DNA from: Clostridiales bacterium
GTDB lineage: Bacteria > Bacillota > Clostridia > Oscillospirales > Oscillospiraceae
Assembly (NCBI GenBank): GCA_014799565.1
Contig: JAAVHT010000043.1
Location: forward strand, 28,234 to 62,403
DNA: 34,170 nucleotides
Reading direction: 5' to 3'
Shown here piece by piece: positions 7,489 through 14,571 of the stretch (positions are counted from its first letter, which is position 1; each line of letters starts with the position of its first letter). Below the pieces are notes generated by a model. The model had not been told where the DNA came from. It did no database searches and worked only from the letters and a program-made list of their open reading frames with translations. Position numbers and translations under genes: made by a program.

Positions 7489-8019
7489 TTATTTGCCCAG
7501 CAGGGCCATACAGCGCAGATTCATTTTCCCGAACTGCACTGCGACAGGAAGCAGCTCCTGCACACCAAAGCTCTCCTCTCCGATGCAGAACAGCGCCTGA
7601 TAGAAAAAGCGATTGACGTCATGATCTGTACGCCCCAGAGGAGCGGCGCGGCGGGCATAAGCCGCCATACTGCAGATGCCGCAAAGAATGAGCAATTTTA
7701 GAGAACGAATATCCTCATCTGCCGTGCAAAGCCTGCGCATATCATAATTGTTATTTTTCCCGCAGGGAGCCGCGCACTCATAGCAGTGGGGGATCAGTTT
7801 TCTCTTTTCATCCTCTGCCCGTTGAATCAGCGCAGACAGGGAATCATTTCCCAAATTCGCGTCAGGGAGCGCTGCAGCCAGTCCCTCCCGCACGATTTTG
7901 TCTGTAGAGTCGGAAATCAGGTGTTCATTTCCATCTACAGCTCTGGCAATTCCGATCAATGTGCCTATGAGCTGGGCCTGGAGTTGAAGTCCAACTGTAT
8001 TGGTTTTTATGTCCTCCAT
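7489..8019 (-). CDS. Hybrid-cluster-protein-like N-terminal helical domain protein
   Basis: In the 176-residue protein, the region HCYECAAPCGKNNNYDMRRL, then EDIRSLKLLILCGICSMAAY and the following helices, resembles the Cys-bearing first helical domain of Hcp/CO-dehydrogenase-type proteins (hydroxylamine reductase family). Full Hcp is about 530-560 residues. This one ends at NLRCMALLGK, just where the family normally continues into the ANT-YG-P segment. It is therefore either a natural stand-alone domain or a C-terminally truncated Hcp. Start ATG at 8019 has GGAGG upstream. It lies 13 bases after the ferredoxin gene, so the pair are likely cotranscribed and may handle nitrosative stress or electron transfer. 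The function is not proven. Confidence 0.6.
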   Translation of the reverse strand: MEDIKTNTVGLQLQAQLIGTLIGIARAVDGNEHLISDSTDKIVREGLAAALPDANLGNDSLSALIQRAEDEKRKLIPHCYECAAPCGKNNNYDMRRLCTADEDIRSLKLLILCGICSMAAYARRAAPLGRTDHDVNRFFYQALFCIGEESFGVQELLPVAVQFGKMNLRCMALLGK

Positions 8020-8032
8020 ACGATCCTCCGCG

Positions 8033-8734
8033 CTATCTATTCAATTGCTTCCCGTCGGCGGAAATAATCACGACACTGCAAGGGATGTCTTTTCCACTGG
8101 CCTGGATGGCGCGCTTTACCGCCTGCTCCATTCCGCCGCAGCAGGGGACTTCCATGCGGACGACGGTGATGCTTTTGATCTGGCTGCCTGAAAGGATCTG
8201 CGCCAGCTTTTCCGAATAGTCCGCTGCGTCAAGCTTGGGGCAGCCGATCAGGGTAATGCGGTCACGGATAAAATCGTTGTGGAAATTACCGTAGGCATAG
8301 GCGGTGCAGTCGGCGGCGATCAGCAAATCTGCGCCGTGAAAATAGGGCGCATTTACTGGCACAAGCTTGATCTGTACCGGCCATTGCGCAAGTCGGCTCT
8401 GAATAACGGCACCGCTTTGGGCGGCACGGCTTTCCTCACGCGCCATGATGCGCGTCCGGGAACCGGGACAGCTGTGAACCGGTTCCGAAGCTGCTTTTTT
8501 CTCCTTTGCGGCGCGGACTGCCGCCTCGTCATAAGCTGGTGCTTCCCGATTTTCAAAGGTGATCGCCCCTGCGGGGCAGGCGGGCAGACAGTCGCCCAGG
8601 CCATCACAATAGTCTTCCCGTGTGAGTTTTGCCTTGCCGCCAACCATGGTGATTGCGCCCTCGTGGCAGGCCGCAGCGCAGGCACCGCAGCCTGTACACG
8701 CTTCCTCGTTGATTTGAATAATTCTGCGGATTAT
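8033..8734 (-). CDS. 4Fe-4S ferredoxin-type protein with no canonical start codon (ATA in start position)
   Basis: The frame encodes about 233 residues. The N-terminus reads IIRRIIQINEEACTGCGACA, a classical CxxCxxCxxxC Fe-S motif (C13, C16, C19, C23), followed by an altered cluster motif CDGLGDCLPACP and a C-terminal domain with EVPCCGG. GGAGG stands 7 bases before an ATA codon (8734-8732) where an ATG is expected. No in-frame ATG, GTG or TTG lies between that point and the upstream TAG. The next in-frame ATG (8647) would delete the whole first cluster motif. Either ATA is used inefficiently or the gene has lost its start. It precedes the Hcp-like gene by 13 bases and probably donates electrons to it (inference). 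Confidence 0.65.
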   Translation of the reverse strand: MIRRIIQINEEACTGCGACAAACHEGAITMVGGKAKLTREDYCDGLGDCLPACPAGAITFENREAPAYDEAAVRAAKEKKAASEPVHSCPGSRTRIMAREESRAAQSGAVIQSRLAQWPVQIKLVPVNAPYFHGADLLIAADCTAYAYGNFHNDFIRDRITLIGCPKLDAADYSEKLAQILSGSQIKSITVVRMEVPCCGGMEQAVKRAIQASGKDIPCSVVIISADGKQLNR

Positions 8735-8775
8735 GTTGTCTCCTCCATTTCGGTTTGAAAAACAGGGTGGCCCCC

Positions 8776-8804
8776 TTGACTTTCTGATATCAGCATGCTA
8801 CAAT
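8776..8804 (+). promoter_or_regulatory. Plus-strand promoter ahead of an SLH remnant
   Basis: TTGACT (8776-8781) and TACAAT (8799-8804) are exactly 17 bases apart. The first downstream sequence is a broken S-layer fragment, then the VOC gene, so the original gene may have been lost and the promoter may now drive the VOC protein. Confidence 0.6.
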
Positions 8805-8925
8805 TCTCTTTGTATGTCATTAAAATTTCAACATGAGAGGGCTTGTGGAGCAATATTTTGATGCGCTGCGGAAATGCCTGCTATCCTGTGGCCGCGCTCC
8901 ACGGGCGGCTCCGGCAGCGGCTGCT

Positions 8926-9163
8926 CCGGTGGGAGCAGCTGGCCGTCATGCTGTGGCAGTACGCTGGAAGCCCCTCCGCTGCGGGCGGGGAGCTGCGCTT
9001 TGCCGACGCATACCGGGCCAGCAATTGGGCGCCGGAGGCCCTGCGCTGGGCGACCCAGAACGGCATTATCAACGGCAAGGGCAGCGGCATCCTGGATTCC
9101 ACCGGGCAGGCTACCCGCGCAGAGACAGCGCAGATGTTGAAGAATTTCATGGAGAAACAGTAA
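8926..9163 (+). pseudogene. C-terminal SLH (S-layer homology) domain remnant
   Basis: The plus-strand frame from WEQLAVMLWQYAGSP through APEALRWATQNGIINGKG and GQATRAETAQMLKNFMEK to TAA matches the last SLH repeat of Clostridia cell-surface proteins. These repeats anchor proteins non-covalently to secondary wall polymers. SLH proteins normally have three repeats and a signal peptide. Here only the last repeat survives, and the preceding 100 bases do not look like SLH sequence. It ends 14 bases before the VOC gene start. There is no good ribosome site for a separate product. Confidence 0.75.
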
Positions 9164-9177
9164 GGGAAGCGATACAT

Positions 9178-9564
9178 ATGAAAAATTATACTCAAGTTTA
9201 TGTAAAAAACAGTATAGAGGCAGCGAAAACATATTGCAGAGCATTTGGCGCAGAAATAACATTCGAGATCAAAAATGATAGTGGAACTGCCTATGAGCAT
9301 TGTGAATTATCGGTTGATGGCGAAGGCTTTTTAGCAATAGGTGAAGCAAAGAATCCCTGTGACGTCGATGTTGTTCACAAAATGAGATGGGAAACAATGA
9401 CGTTCAATGTATTTGAGATGGGAACCGAAGAAAGTGTTTACCGTGCATTTGATGTTTTGCGTGACGGCGGCGTTGTGATTGAGGCCATTCATGAGCTGCC
9501 ATGGAGCAAATGCTGCGCCACTGTTATTGATAGATATGGTGTGTGTTGGTGGATTTCTATTTAG
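9178..9564 (+). CDS. VOC (glyoxalase/PhnB-like) family protein
   Basis: The 128-residue protein opens with TQVYVKNSIEAAKTYCRAFG, then ENC-like strands (CELSVDGEGFLAIG) and ends with DRYGVCWWISI. This is the paired beta-alpha-beta-beta-beta layout of the vicinal oxygen chelate superfamily, closest to PhnB/YjdN-type proteins, whose substrates are mostly unknown. The ribosome site AAGGGA is somewhat distant (11 bases) from ATG. The gene is clearly more AT-rich than its neighbours, so it may have been acquired separately. A strong terminator follows at 9617. No partner gene is adjacent. Confidence 0.8.
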   Translation: MKNYTQVYVKNSIEAAKTYCRAFGAEITFEIKNDSGTAYEHCELSVDGEGFLAIGEAKNPCDVDVVHKMRWETMTFNVFEMGTEESVYRAFDVLRDGGVVIEAIHELPWSKCCATVIDRYGVCWWISI

Positions 9565-9616
9565 TGAGCAAAGTATTATTTTCCTTATGTAAAAGGACGC
9601 GATGACCTTCCATTTG

Positions 9617-9655
9617 ACGGGCAGTTATCCATTATGGATAACTGCCCGTTTATGC
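9617..9655 (+). terminator. Rho-independent terminator after the VOC gene
   Basis: Perfect 14-base arms (9617-9630 and 9636-9649) enclose the loop ATTAT and are followed by TTATGCTTT. Confidence 0.85.
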
Positions 9656-9685
9656 TTTATGCACCTATAGCGTAGTCAACGCCTC

Positions 9686-9710
9686 AATTTGATTTTACAA
9701 TTATCAAATT
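9686..9710. promoter_or_regulatory. Inverted repeat upstream of the M29 promoter
   Basis: AATTTGAT (9686-9693) and ATCAAATT (9703-9710) form perfect 8-base arms around 9 bases, ending 4 bases before the -35 box. A second pair, TGACAT and ATGTCA (9716-9721, 9731-9736), also 9 bases apart, lies within the promoter. These are candidate sites for the ArsR-type regulator encoded in the same operon. Confidence 0.45.
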
Positions 9711-9714
9711 AAAC

Positions 9715-9743
9715 TTGACATTTTAATATGATGTCAGTATAAT
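9715..9743 (+). promoter_or_regulatory. Perfect consensus sigma-A promoter
   Basis: TTGACA (9715-9720) and TATAAT (9738-9743) are exactly 17 bases apart, an exact match to the vegetative consensus. It drives the M29 peptidase operon. So strong a promoter normally implies repression. Confidence 0.92.
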
Positions 9744-9778
9744 CATAGCATCATAGCCGAACTGGAGGTTGACATGAT

Positions 9779-10765
9779 ATGGACAAAAAAACGATATGCA
9801 AAATTGTAAAAGCCAGCGGTATATCTGCCGGCGAAATGGTTCTTGTTCATTTTTGGGGGGAGGACTCCGACAAGGAGATTGCAAACAGATTTATGGCAGC
9901 TGTAGCGGAGATGGGAGCGACGCCCGTATTCTTGCAGCAATCCCGTTCAGTCAATCGGGACATTTTCCTTGCGGCAAAAGAAAGCTGCTTTGGAGAGCAA
10001 TATTTTGATTTGTTCACGAAATTTGACGCGGTACTTGATGTTTTCGCTTATCGTCCTGTGATTCTTGGATATGAAATTGGTGAGGATCAATTTGAGCTTT
10101 ACCGCAAGTATATGGCACAGCTCTTCTCAAAGCTCATGAACTGCAAACGCTTTACGCAGATCAGGATCCCCACCGCGGCGAACGCGGAAGAATCCGGCCT
10201 CGATCCGCAGGACTACATTCAGCGCATGGAGAGAGCCTATGACGTTGATTACACTGCCATTTATGAGGCCTGTAAGCAGGCAAAAGACCGCTTTGAGGGA
10301 GTCAAAAAAGTGCTGCTCCGCACGGGGGAAGACTGCGAACTTTCCTTTGAGCTGACCGATAGAGTGTGGCATATCGACGCTGGGGATGGCGACCTTCCAT
10401 GCGGTGAGATTTACATTGCCCCAGTCGAAGACAAAACGCAGGGTACGGTTTATTTTGAAACATTTTATCTTGACGGTGCTCAATACGAGCGTGTTCGGCT
10501 GCATATCAAGGATGGGCGGCTAATCAATAGTAATCAGCCTGAAATTACCGCCTTTTTCGAGAAACAGCCGCAGGAAAACAGAGTTGTCTGCGAGCTTGGC
10601 TTTGGGATGAACCCCAATGTGACGGATCTGTGCGGTTATACTGTTCTGGATGAAAAAATGCGGGACACGTTCCATATCGCAGTTGGAGCGAATCATATGT
10701 TTGGCGGTACAAACGAGGCTTCGGATCACATTGATTTTGTCGGTCATGGCACGATAGTCTGGTAA
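9779..10765 (+). CDS. M29-family (AmpS/aminopeptidase T-like) metallopeptidase
   Basis: The 328-residue protein has the ordered metal-ligand pattern of M29 aminopeptidases: E210 (GEIYIAP), E272 (CELGFGMNP), H299 (FHIAVG), H306 (NHMFGG), and H317/D319 (DHIDF). The family removes N-terminal residues from peptides with two metal ions in the cytosol. It is somewhat shorter than the roughly 410-residue typical members, chiefly in the N-terminal domain. GGAGG lies 10 bases before ATG at 9779; another ATG at 9774 is out of frame. It heads a tight operon with a helical protein and an ArsR-DUF2087 regulator, an unusual partnership suggesting a regulated role rather than housekeeping. Confidence 0.85.
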   Translation: MDKKTICKIVKASGISAGEMVLVHFWGEDSDKEIANRFMAAVAEMGATPVFLQQSRSVNRDIFLAAKESCFGEQYFDLFTKFDAVLDVFAYRPVILGYEIGEDQFELYRKYMAQLFSKLMNCKRFTQIRIPTAANAEESGLDPQDYIQRMERAYDVDYTAIYEACKQAKDRFEGVKKVLLRTGEDCELSFELTDRVWHIDAGDGDLPCGEIYIAPVEDKTQGTVYFETFYLDGAQYERVRLHIKDGRLINSNQPEITAFFEKQPQENRVVCELGFGMNPNVTDLCGYTVLDEKMRDTFHIAVGANHMFGGTNEASDHIDFVGHGTIVW

Positions 10766-10780
10766 CTGGAGGGCAGCGAT

Positions 10781-11149
10781 ATGAATGAACAGCAGCGAAA
10801 ATTTGAGTCCTATCTCGATGAACAGATCGCGGCCTGTAAGCAGCGCAGTAAGCTGCTTGCAGAGGATGACCGCACAGATGAGGGAAACTTTGAAAAAGTC
10901 CGCGCAAACGTCTATGAGATTTTCAAAACGATCCTCTCGGTTGCGGAAAGGGTCTGCGGAACGGATGATCTGGCTAAGAGGAGCTTCTTTTTACAAAAGG
11001 CTGAGCAAATCCCAGCAAGCTGGGCGGCTTCTTACGAAAAGGCCAGACAGAATGGGGATGTTGAGAAAACGCATATTGAACGCATGAAGCTCGACACCAT
11101 CCAGGAAATTAAGGATATGTGTACGCAGATTTGGGAGGAAACCACATGA
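10781..11149 (+). CDS. Small all-helical protein of unknown function
   Basis: I do not recognise this family. The 122-residue product is charged and predicted to be nearly all alpha-helix (QRKFESYLDEQIAACKQRSK; VRANVYEIFKTILSVAERVC; EKTHIERMKLDTIQEIKDMC), with no signal peptide or membrane segment. It has GGAGG 8 bases before ATG, begins 15 bases after the M29 gene and ends inside the ATGA that starts the ArsR-like gene. Translation of the two is therefore coupled and they are probably made in fixed ratio. It could be a partner or co-factor of the regulator, or an effector of the peptidase; both are guesses. Confidence 0.75.
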   Translation: MNEQQRKFESYLDEQIAACKQRSKLLAEDDRTDEGNFEKVRANVYEIFKTILSVAERVCGTDDLAKRSFFLQKAEQIPASWAASYEKARQNGDVEKTHIERMKLDTIQEIKDMCTQIWEETT

Positions 11150-11709
11150 CCGAAGCAGAAGCAATCAGCCTGTTTAAGTGTTTGGCGGATAAGTCAAGGC
11201 TGCAAATTTTGAAATCCCTTGCTGTCGAGGATATGTATGTCGAGAGATTGGCCGAGCGTTTGGGCCTTACCGCGTCTACCGTTTCCTTTCATCTGAAAAA
11301 GCTGTCGGACGCCGGCGCTGTGACGGCCTGCAAGGATCAGTATTATATGATGTATTCCCTGAACAAAGAGATGTTCCAGACCAGCATATTGGACATACTG
11401 AAACAGGAATCTGATGAGGCGCAGCAACAGGCGCAGCGGGACGCAGACTATCAGAAAAGGGTAATAGACGCCTTTTTTGAATATGGGAGATTAAAGTCGA
11501 TCCCCGCCCAGCGCAAAAAGGAGCGCATTGTTCTGGAAGTGATCGCCGAGGCATTTGACTTTGACAGGATGTATTCCGAGCGGGAAGTAAACATTATCAT
11601 TGCCGATTTCCATGATGATTTCTGTACCATTCGCCGTGACATGGTGGGCGAGGGGCTTCTGGGCAGAAGCGGAAACGGCATGGAGTATTGGCGAATGAAA
11701 AACGACTGA
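11146..11709 (+). CDS. ArsR-type transcriptional regulator with C-terminal DUF2087
   Basis: The 187-residue protein starts with an ArsR/SmtB-type winged helix (EAISLFKCLADKSRLQILKS; ERLGLTASTVSFHLKKLSDA). It ends with a DUF2087 domain (RKKERIVLEVIAEAFDFDRM; YSEREVNIIIADFHDDFCTI). No Cys-pair metal site is seen in the HTH, so metal sensing is unlikely. ATG at 11146 overlaps the preceding stop as ATGA and has GGGAGG 8 bases upstream. An in-frame ATG nine codons earlier is ignored for lack of a ribosome site. It probably autoregulates the operon through the inverted repeats near 9686-9736 (inference). Confidence 0.9.
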   Translation: MTEAEAISLFKCLADKSRLQILKSLAVEDMYVERLAERLGLTASTVSFHLKKLSDAGAVTACKDQYYMMYSLNKEMFQTSILDILKQESDEAQQQAQRDADYQKRVIDAFFEYGRLKSIPAQRKKERIVLEVIAEAFDFDRMYSEREVNIIIADFHDDFCTIRRDMVGEGLLGRSGNGMEYWRMKND

Positions 11710-11892
11710 CAGGAGCAGGCAGTAATGGGCTGGAATTTTGCCACGTCATCGCTCAAAGGTGTGAGTGATGTATGTCCACATACCACGGGCCGGCAGCCCG
11801 AGACAAGGTCTGCTGTCAGCTGTAATGAAAAGCGGTTTGAAAGCCTGTCCAGCCATACCCGGTAGTGGGGCAGATAGAGGGTAGAACCTGTG
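11710..11892. other. Unassigned stretch between the ArsR-DUF2087 gene and its terminator
   Basis: About 180 bases lacking a start with a ribosome site on either strand, although one minus-strand frame stays open through it. It carries short stems such as GGGC/GCCC near 11800. It could be a long 3' UTR or a relic of a mobile element; I recognise neither. Confidence 0.3.
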
Positions 11893-11929
11893 ACGGCGGC
11901 GAGCAGTGCTCGCCGCCGTTTATTTTTTT
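11893..11929 (+). terminator. Rho-independent terminator
   Basis: Twelve-base perfect GC-rich arms (11893-11904 and 11908-11919) enclose the loop AGT and are followed by TTATTTTTTT. It ends the M29 operon and sits between convergent transcripts. Confidence 0.92.
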
Positions 11930-11956
11930 GCCCACAGAGCGAGAAGTCGTAGTGGA

Positions 11957-13045
11957 TCACTCGCAGCAGCCTTCTGGTTTTTGTGCTGTTTTTTCCACCC
12001 ACAATGCCAGTACAGCCGCCGCGAAGGCCCCGCCCAGCTTCCCTGCGGCCAGGGGGGCAAGCATCTCCGGTTCAACGCTCAGTACAAAGCCCATGTGGGC
12101 GGCCAGCAGGCTCGCTCCACTGACGATGAAAGCCGCCGCTGCCACCTTGCCCCGATCATCCATATCCGGGTACATGGATATGGCAGGAAGGGGCGTGGCC
12201 AGGCTGATCAGCATCCCGGTCAGGCTTTGCGGCGTTATCCCCAGCAAGCCGCCCAATCGGGTAAAGGGCCGTGCCAGTGCCCGGCGCAGCAATTCCGCCA
12301 CCGGCAGGCTCCCCAGCATGACCACCCCAATGGACGCCACCACCGCCATGGCCTCCTTGATGGGTGCCATACCAGGCACCGGATTCCAGCCGGTGAGCTG
12401 CTCCACCGCTGCCAGCACCAGCCCCGCGGTGATGACGGCTTTGATGCCCTCCGCAAATAGGCAGAAGCCTTTGACCATAGCGTCCGGGATTTTCCACAGG
12501 CCCAGGCCCAGCAGCAGGGCCAGGGTGAAAACGGGTAGGTTCTGGTACAGACAATCGGGCAGAGACAGCCCGCACAGCAGGCCGCCCGCAATCAGTCCCA
12601 CCGGCATGGCGGCCAGACCCAGCATGATCCCCCGGGCGAACAGGGGACGGTCAGTTTTTGGGATCATCTCCATACCCACGGGGATAGTAAACACCAGCGT
12701 GCAGCCGAAGATGGCTGAAACCACCAAGCCCGCGTAGCTGCCGATCATGGGGTTGGCGGCCAGCCCTTTGGCCAGCTGATAGCCGCCCATATCAATGGCC
12801 AGCAGCGCGCCGAACATGGCCGGATCCACGCCGATCAGTCGGTAGAGGGGAACCACCACCCGTCCCAGCACGTCCACCAGCACCGGAGCCAGACAGATCA
12901 TCCCCGTCATGGACAGCGCCATGGGCCCCAGGAGCATGAATCCCTTCTCAAACTGCTCCCCTAGGCCGAATTTGCTGCCCAGGATGCGGTCAATGCCGCC
13001 CAGTACAGCCCCGGCAGCCATGACAATCATCAACACCTGGTTCAT
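11957..13045 (-). CDS. eutH: EutH-family ethanolamine permease
   Basis: The 362-residue polytopic membrane protein matches EutH along its length: N-terminal MIVMAAGAVLGGIDRILG, then FEKGFMLLGPMALSMTGMI, AMFGALLAIDMGGYQLAK and, near the end, FIVSGASLLAAHMGFVLS. EutH imports ethanolamine, or helps it enter at low pH. It is slightly shorter than the E. coli protein (about 408). It has no ribosome site of its own. ATG at 13045 overlaps the stop of a 33-residue upstream ORF as TGATG, so translation is probably coupled. No other eut gene (ammonia-lyase, microcompartment shell, EutV/W) occurs in the window, so it is an orphan transporter here. Confidence 0.88.
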   Translation of the reverse strand: MNQVLMIVMAAGAVLGGIDRILGSKFGLGEQFEKGFMLLGPMALSMTGMICLAPVLVDVLGRVVVPLYRLIGVDPAMFGALLAIDMGGYQLAKGLAANPMIGSYAGLVVSAIFGCTLVFTIPVGMEMIPKTDRPLFARGIMLGLAAMPVGLIAGGLLCGLSLPDCLYQNLPVFTLALLLGLGLWKIPDAMVKGFCLFAEGIKAVITAGLVLAAVEQLTGWNPVPGMAPIKEAMAVVASIGVVMLGSLPVAELLRRALARPFTRLGGLLGITPQSLTGMLISLATPLPAISMYPDMDDRGKVAAAAFIVSGASLLAAHMGFVLSVEPEMLAPLAAGKLGGAFAAAVLALWVEKTAQKPEGCCE

Positions 13046-13146
13046 CACGAAAATACCACAAAGTTTTGGCGCATGGTGTCTTCTATCTCATGGATTGTGC
13101 GTGGCGTGTCGGCGGACAGGTTTCCCTGAAAGAATTCTTTTACCAT
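13045..13146 (-). CDS. 33-residue ORF coupled to eutH
   Basis: ATG at 13146 has a good ribosome site (AAGGGAGAAAG) and encodes MVKEFFQGNLSADTP, then RTIHEIEDTM and RQNFVVFS, ending in TGA that overlaps the eutH ATG by one base. I do not recognise it. It may be a genuine small protein, a leader whose translation opens the eutH start, or the N-terminal stub of a deleted gene. Its hydrophilic composition argues against a membrane peptide. Confidence 0.5.
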   Translation of the reverse strand: MVKEFFQGNLSADTPRTIHEIEDTMRQNFVVFS

Positions 13147-13398
13147 ATGTGCTTTCTCCCTTCGCGTGGCGCGATTTTTTCAACTGCGCTGACTATATCA
13201 TAATGCGGAGGATTCGTCTACCCAGATATTTCCGCCGGCCAGAAATCGACAGGCCTGTATTCCGCCTTGAAAGGAAATACATAATACACACCGGGCAGGA
13301 AAGAATAAAAAATATTTCCTTTCCCCTTTTTGCGCCTGTCGTCATATTTTGTCGTTAGCTGATGCTATAATACCCTTATAATGATTTGTTAATTTTGT

Positions 13399-13423
13399 AA
13401 CAACGACAGAATATGTCGTTGTT
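13399..13423. promoter_or_regulatory. Perfect inverted repeat upstream of the HTH gene
   Basis: AACAACGACA (13399-13408) and TGTCGTTGTT (13414-13423) are perfect 10-base arms around GAATA, just before the AAGGAGG of the HTH gene. The half-site TGTCGT recurs at 13337 and 13350, 13 bases apart, flanking a TATAAT at 13366. The repeats suggest a multi-site operator, perhaps for the HTH protein itself. As RNA, the hairpin could also mask the ribosome site. Confidence 0.55.
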
Positions 13424-13435
13424 AAGGAGGCCTCT

Positions 13436-13657
13436 ATGGATAAGGTCACCCGTGTACTCATGCTGTTTTACCGGCTCAGCCGGGGTGAAAAGATCAACAA
13501 GGAAAATTTTTGCCTGGAATATGAAGTCAATCCACGTACCTTTGACCGGGACATTGAGGATATTCGTCTTTTTCTCAGTGAGCTTTACACTTGCAGTGAG
13601 CTTGTCTTTGACCGGATCAGCAATAGCTATCTTATTACTGACATTTATACAAAGTAG
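13436..13657 (+). CDS. Stand-alone HTH protein resembling the N-terminus of WYL regulators
   Basis: The 73-residue product (KVTRVLMLFYRLSRGEKINK, then EYEVNPRTFDRDIEDIRLFL) is the winged HTH found at the start of YafY/WYL-type regulators, which usually continue for another 230 residues with a WYL ligand-binding domain. Here it stops after the wing, and the SDR gene starts 8 bases later. AAGGAGG lies 7 bases before ATG. Either it is a natural minimal regulator or a truncated one that lost its sensor. Position at the head of the SDR-transporter operon and next to repeated TGTCGT sites suggests it still acts locally. Confidence 0.7.
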   Translation: MDKVTRVLMLFYRLSRGEKINKENFCLEYEVNPRTFDRDIEDIRLFLSELYTCSELVFDRISNSYLITDIYTK

Positions 13658-13665
13658 GGAAGTAT

Positions 13666-14499
13666 ATGAATCGTTTGAGAGAACAGACCGCTGTCATTAC
13701 GGGCGCGGCCTCCGGTATTGGCAAGGGCATTGCCTTGGCCTTCGCCCGGGAAGGGGCGGAAGTGGTGGTGGCCGATATCGACAGCTCTCTGGGAGAAGCT
13801 ACCGCTCGTGAGATTCAGCAGGAGGGAGGGCGGGCCATATTCGTCAGAACTGACGTTACCAGGCCCGAATCTGTCGCCCAAATGACTCAGGCCACGATGG
13901 AAGCCTTTGGACGGATCACCATTCTGTGCAACAACACCGGCGACGCGGTGGAGGCCAGAAAATCGATCCGCATTGTAGAACTCACGGACAGTGAGTGGAA
14001 CGAAACCTTTGACTTGGGCCTGAAAAGCATCCACAACTGCTGTCGGTGCGTCATCCCCTGCATGATCGACTCCGGCGGAGGGGCCATCATCAACATTTCC
14101 TCCATTGCGGGAACAGCCCCCGCCTTTTCGGCCGCTTTCTCCGCTATGAAGGCGGGAGTGATTGCCATCACCCGGTCGCTGGCGGTACAGTACGCCGACG
14201 ACAATATCCGGGCCAACTGTATCTGCCCCGGCGCCATCCGAACCCCCGGCGGCATCTCCGTTGCCAAGCAGGGCATTTACGCGGGAATCAACAATGACCG
14301 CGTCCGGCTCATCGAGCGCTTCGGCACCCCGGAGGATGTGGCCAACGCCGCTATCTTTCTGGCTTCGGAGGAATCCAGCTATATCACCGCCACATCTCTG
14401 GCGGTGGACGGCGGGATGCTGGCTCTGGTGTCCAACATTCCGCCCCGCACCTTGGACTCTGTTCCAAAGCGCACCAAACGCCCGCATAAGGGCCATTGA
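13666..14499 (+). CDS. SDR-family protein with substituted catalytic residues
   Basis: This 277-residue classical short-chain dehydrogenase fold has an intact nucleotide-binding motif (TGAASGIG, residues 12-19), an NNTG in place of NNAG, and Ser145 in NISSIAG. Aligned position by position with the next gene, the catalytic Asn is Gly118 (DLGLKS) and the catalytic Tyr is Phe158 (AAFSAMK), while Lys162 remains. Loss of Tyr normally abolishes hydride-transfer chemistry, so it may be a non-catalytic partner of the adjacent SDR or carry altered chemistry. It also has a basic C-terminal tail absent from its neighbour. Its start has an AGGGAAG ribosome site and lies 8 bases after the HTH gene. Confidence 0.88.
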   Translation: MNRLREQTAVITGAASGIGKGIALAFAREGAEVVVADIDSSLGEATAREIQQEGGRAIFVRTDVTRPESVAQMTQATMEAFGRITILCNNTGDAVEARKSIRIVELTDSEWNETFDLGLKSIHNCCRCVIPCMIDSGGGAIINISSIAGTAPAFSAAFSAMKAGVIAITRSLAVQYADDNIRANCICPGAIRTPGGISVAKQGIYAGINNDRVRLIERFGTPEDVANAAIFLASEESSYITATSLAVDGGMLALVSNIPPRTLDSVPKRTKRPHKGH

Positions 14500-14571
14500 T
14501 TTCGGTTCCACCTCTCTGTTTCCAAGGGCGCCCGCGGAGACACAAATCATAAATAAAAAGGAGAAATATCT

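Noticed and set aside
10127..10504. A minus-strand frame opposite the M29 gene
   Set aside because: No start site or motif; the plus-strand gene explains the region.
11146..11709. Metal-sensing ArsR (arsenic or cadmium)
   Set aside because: No ELCVCDL-type or C-terminal metal site; the DUF2087 domain and peptidase neighbour point elsewhere.
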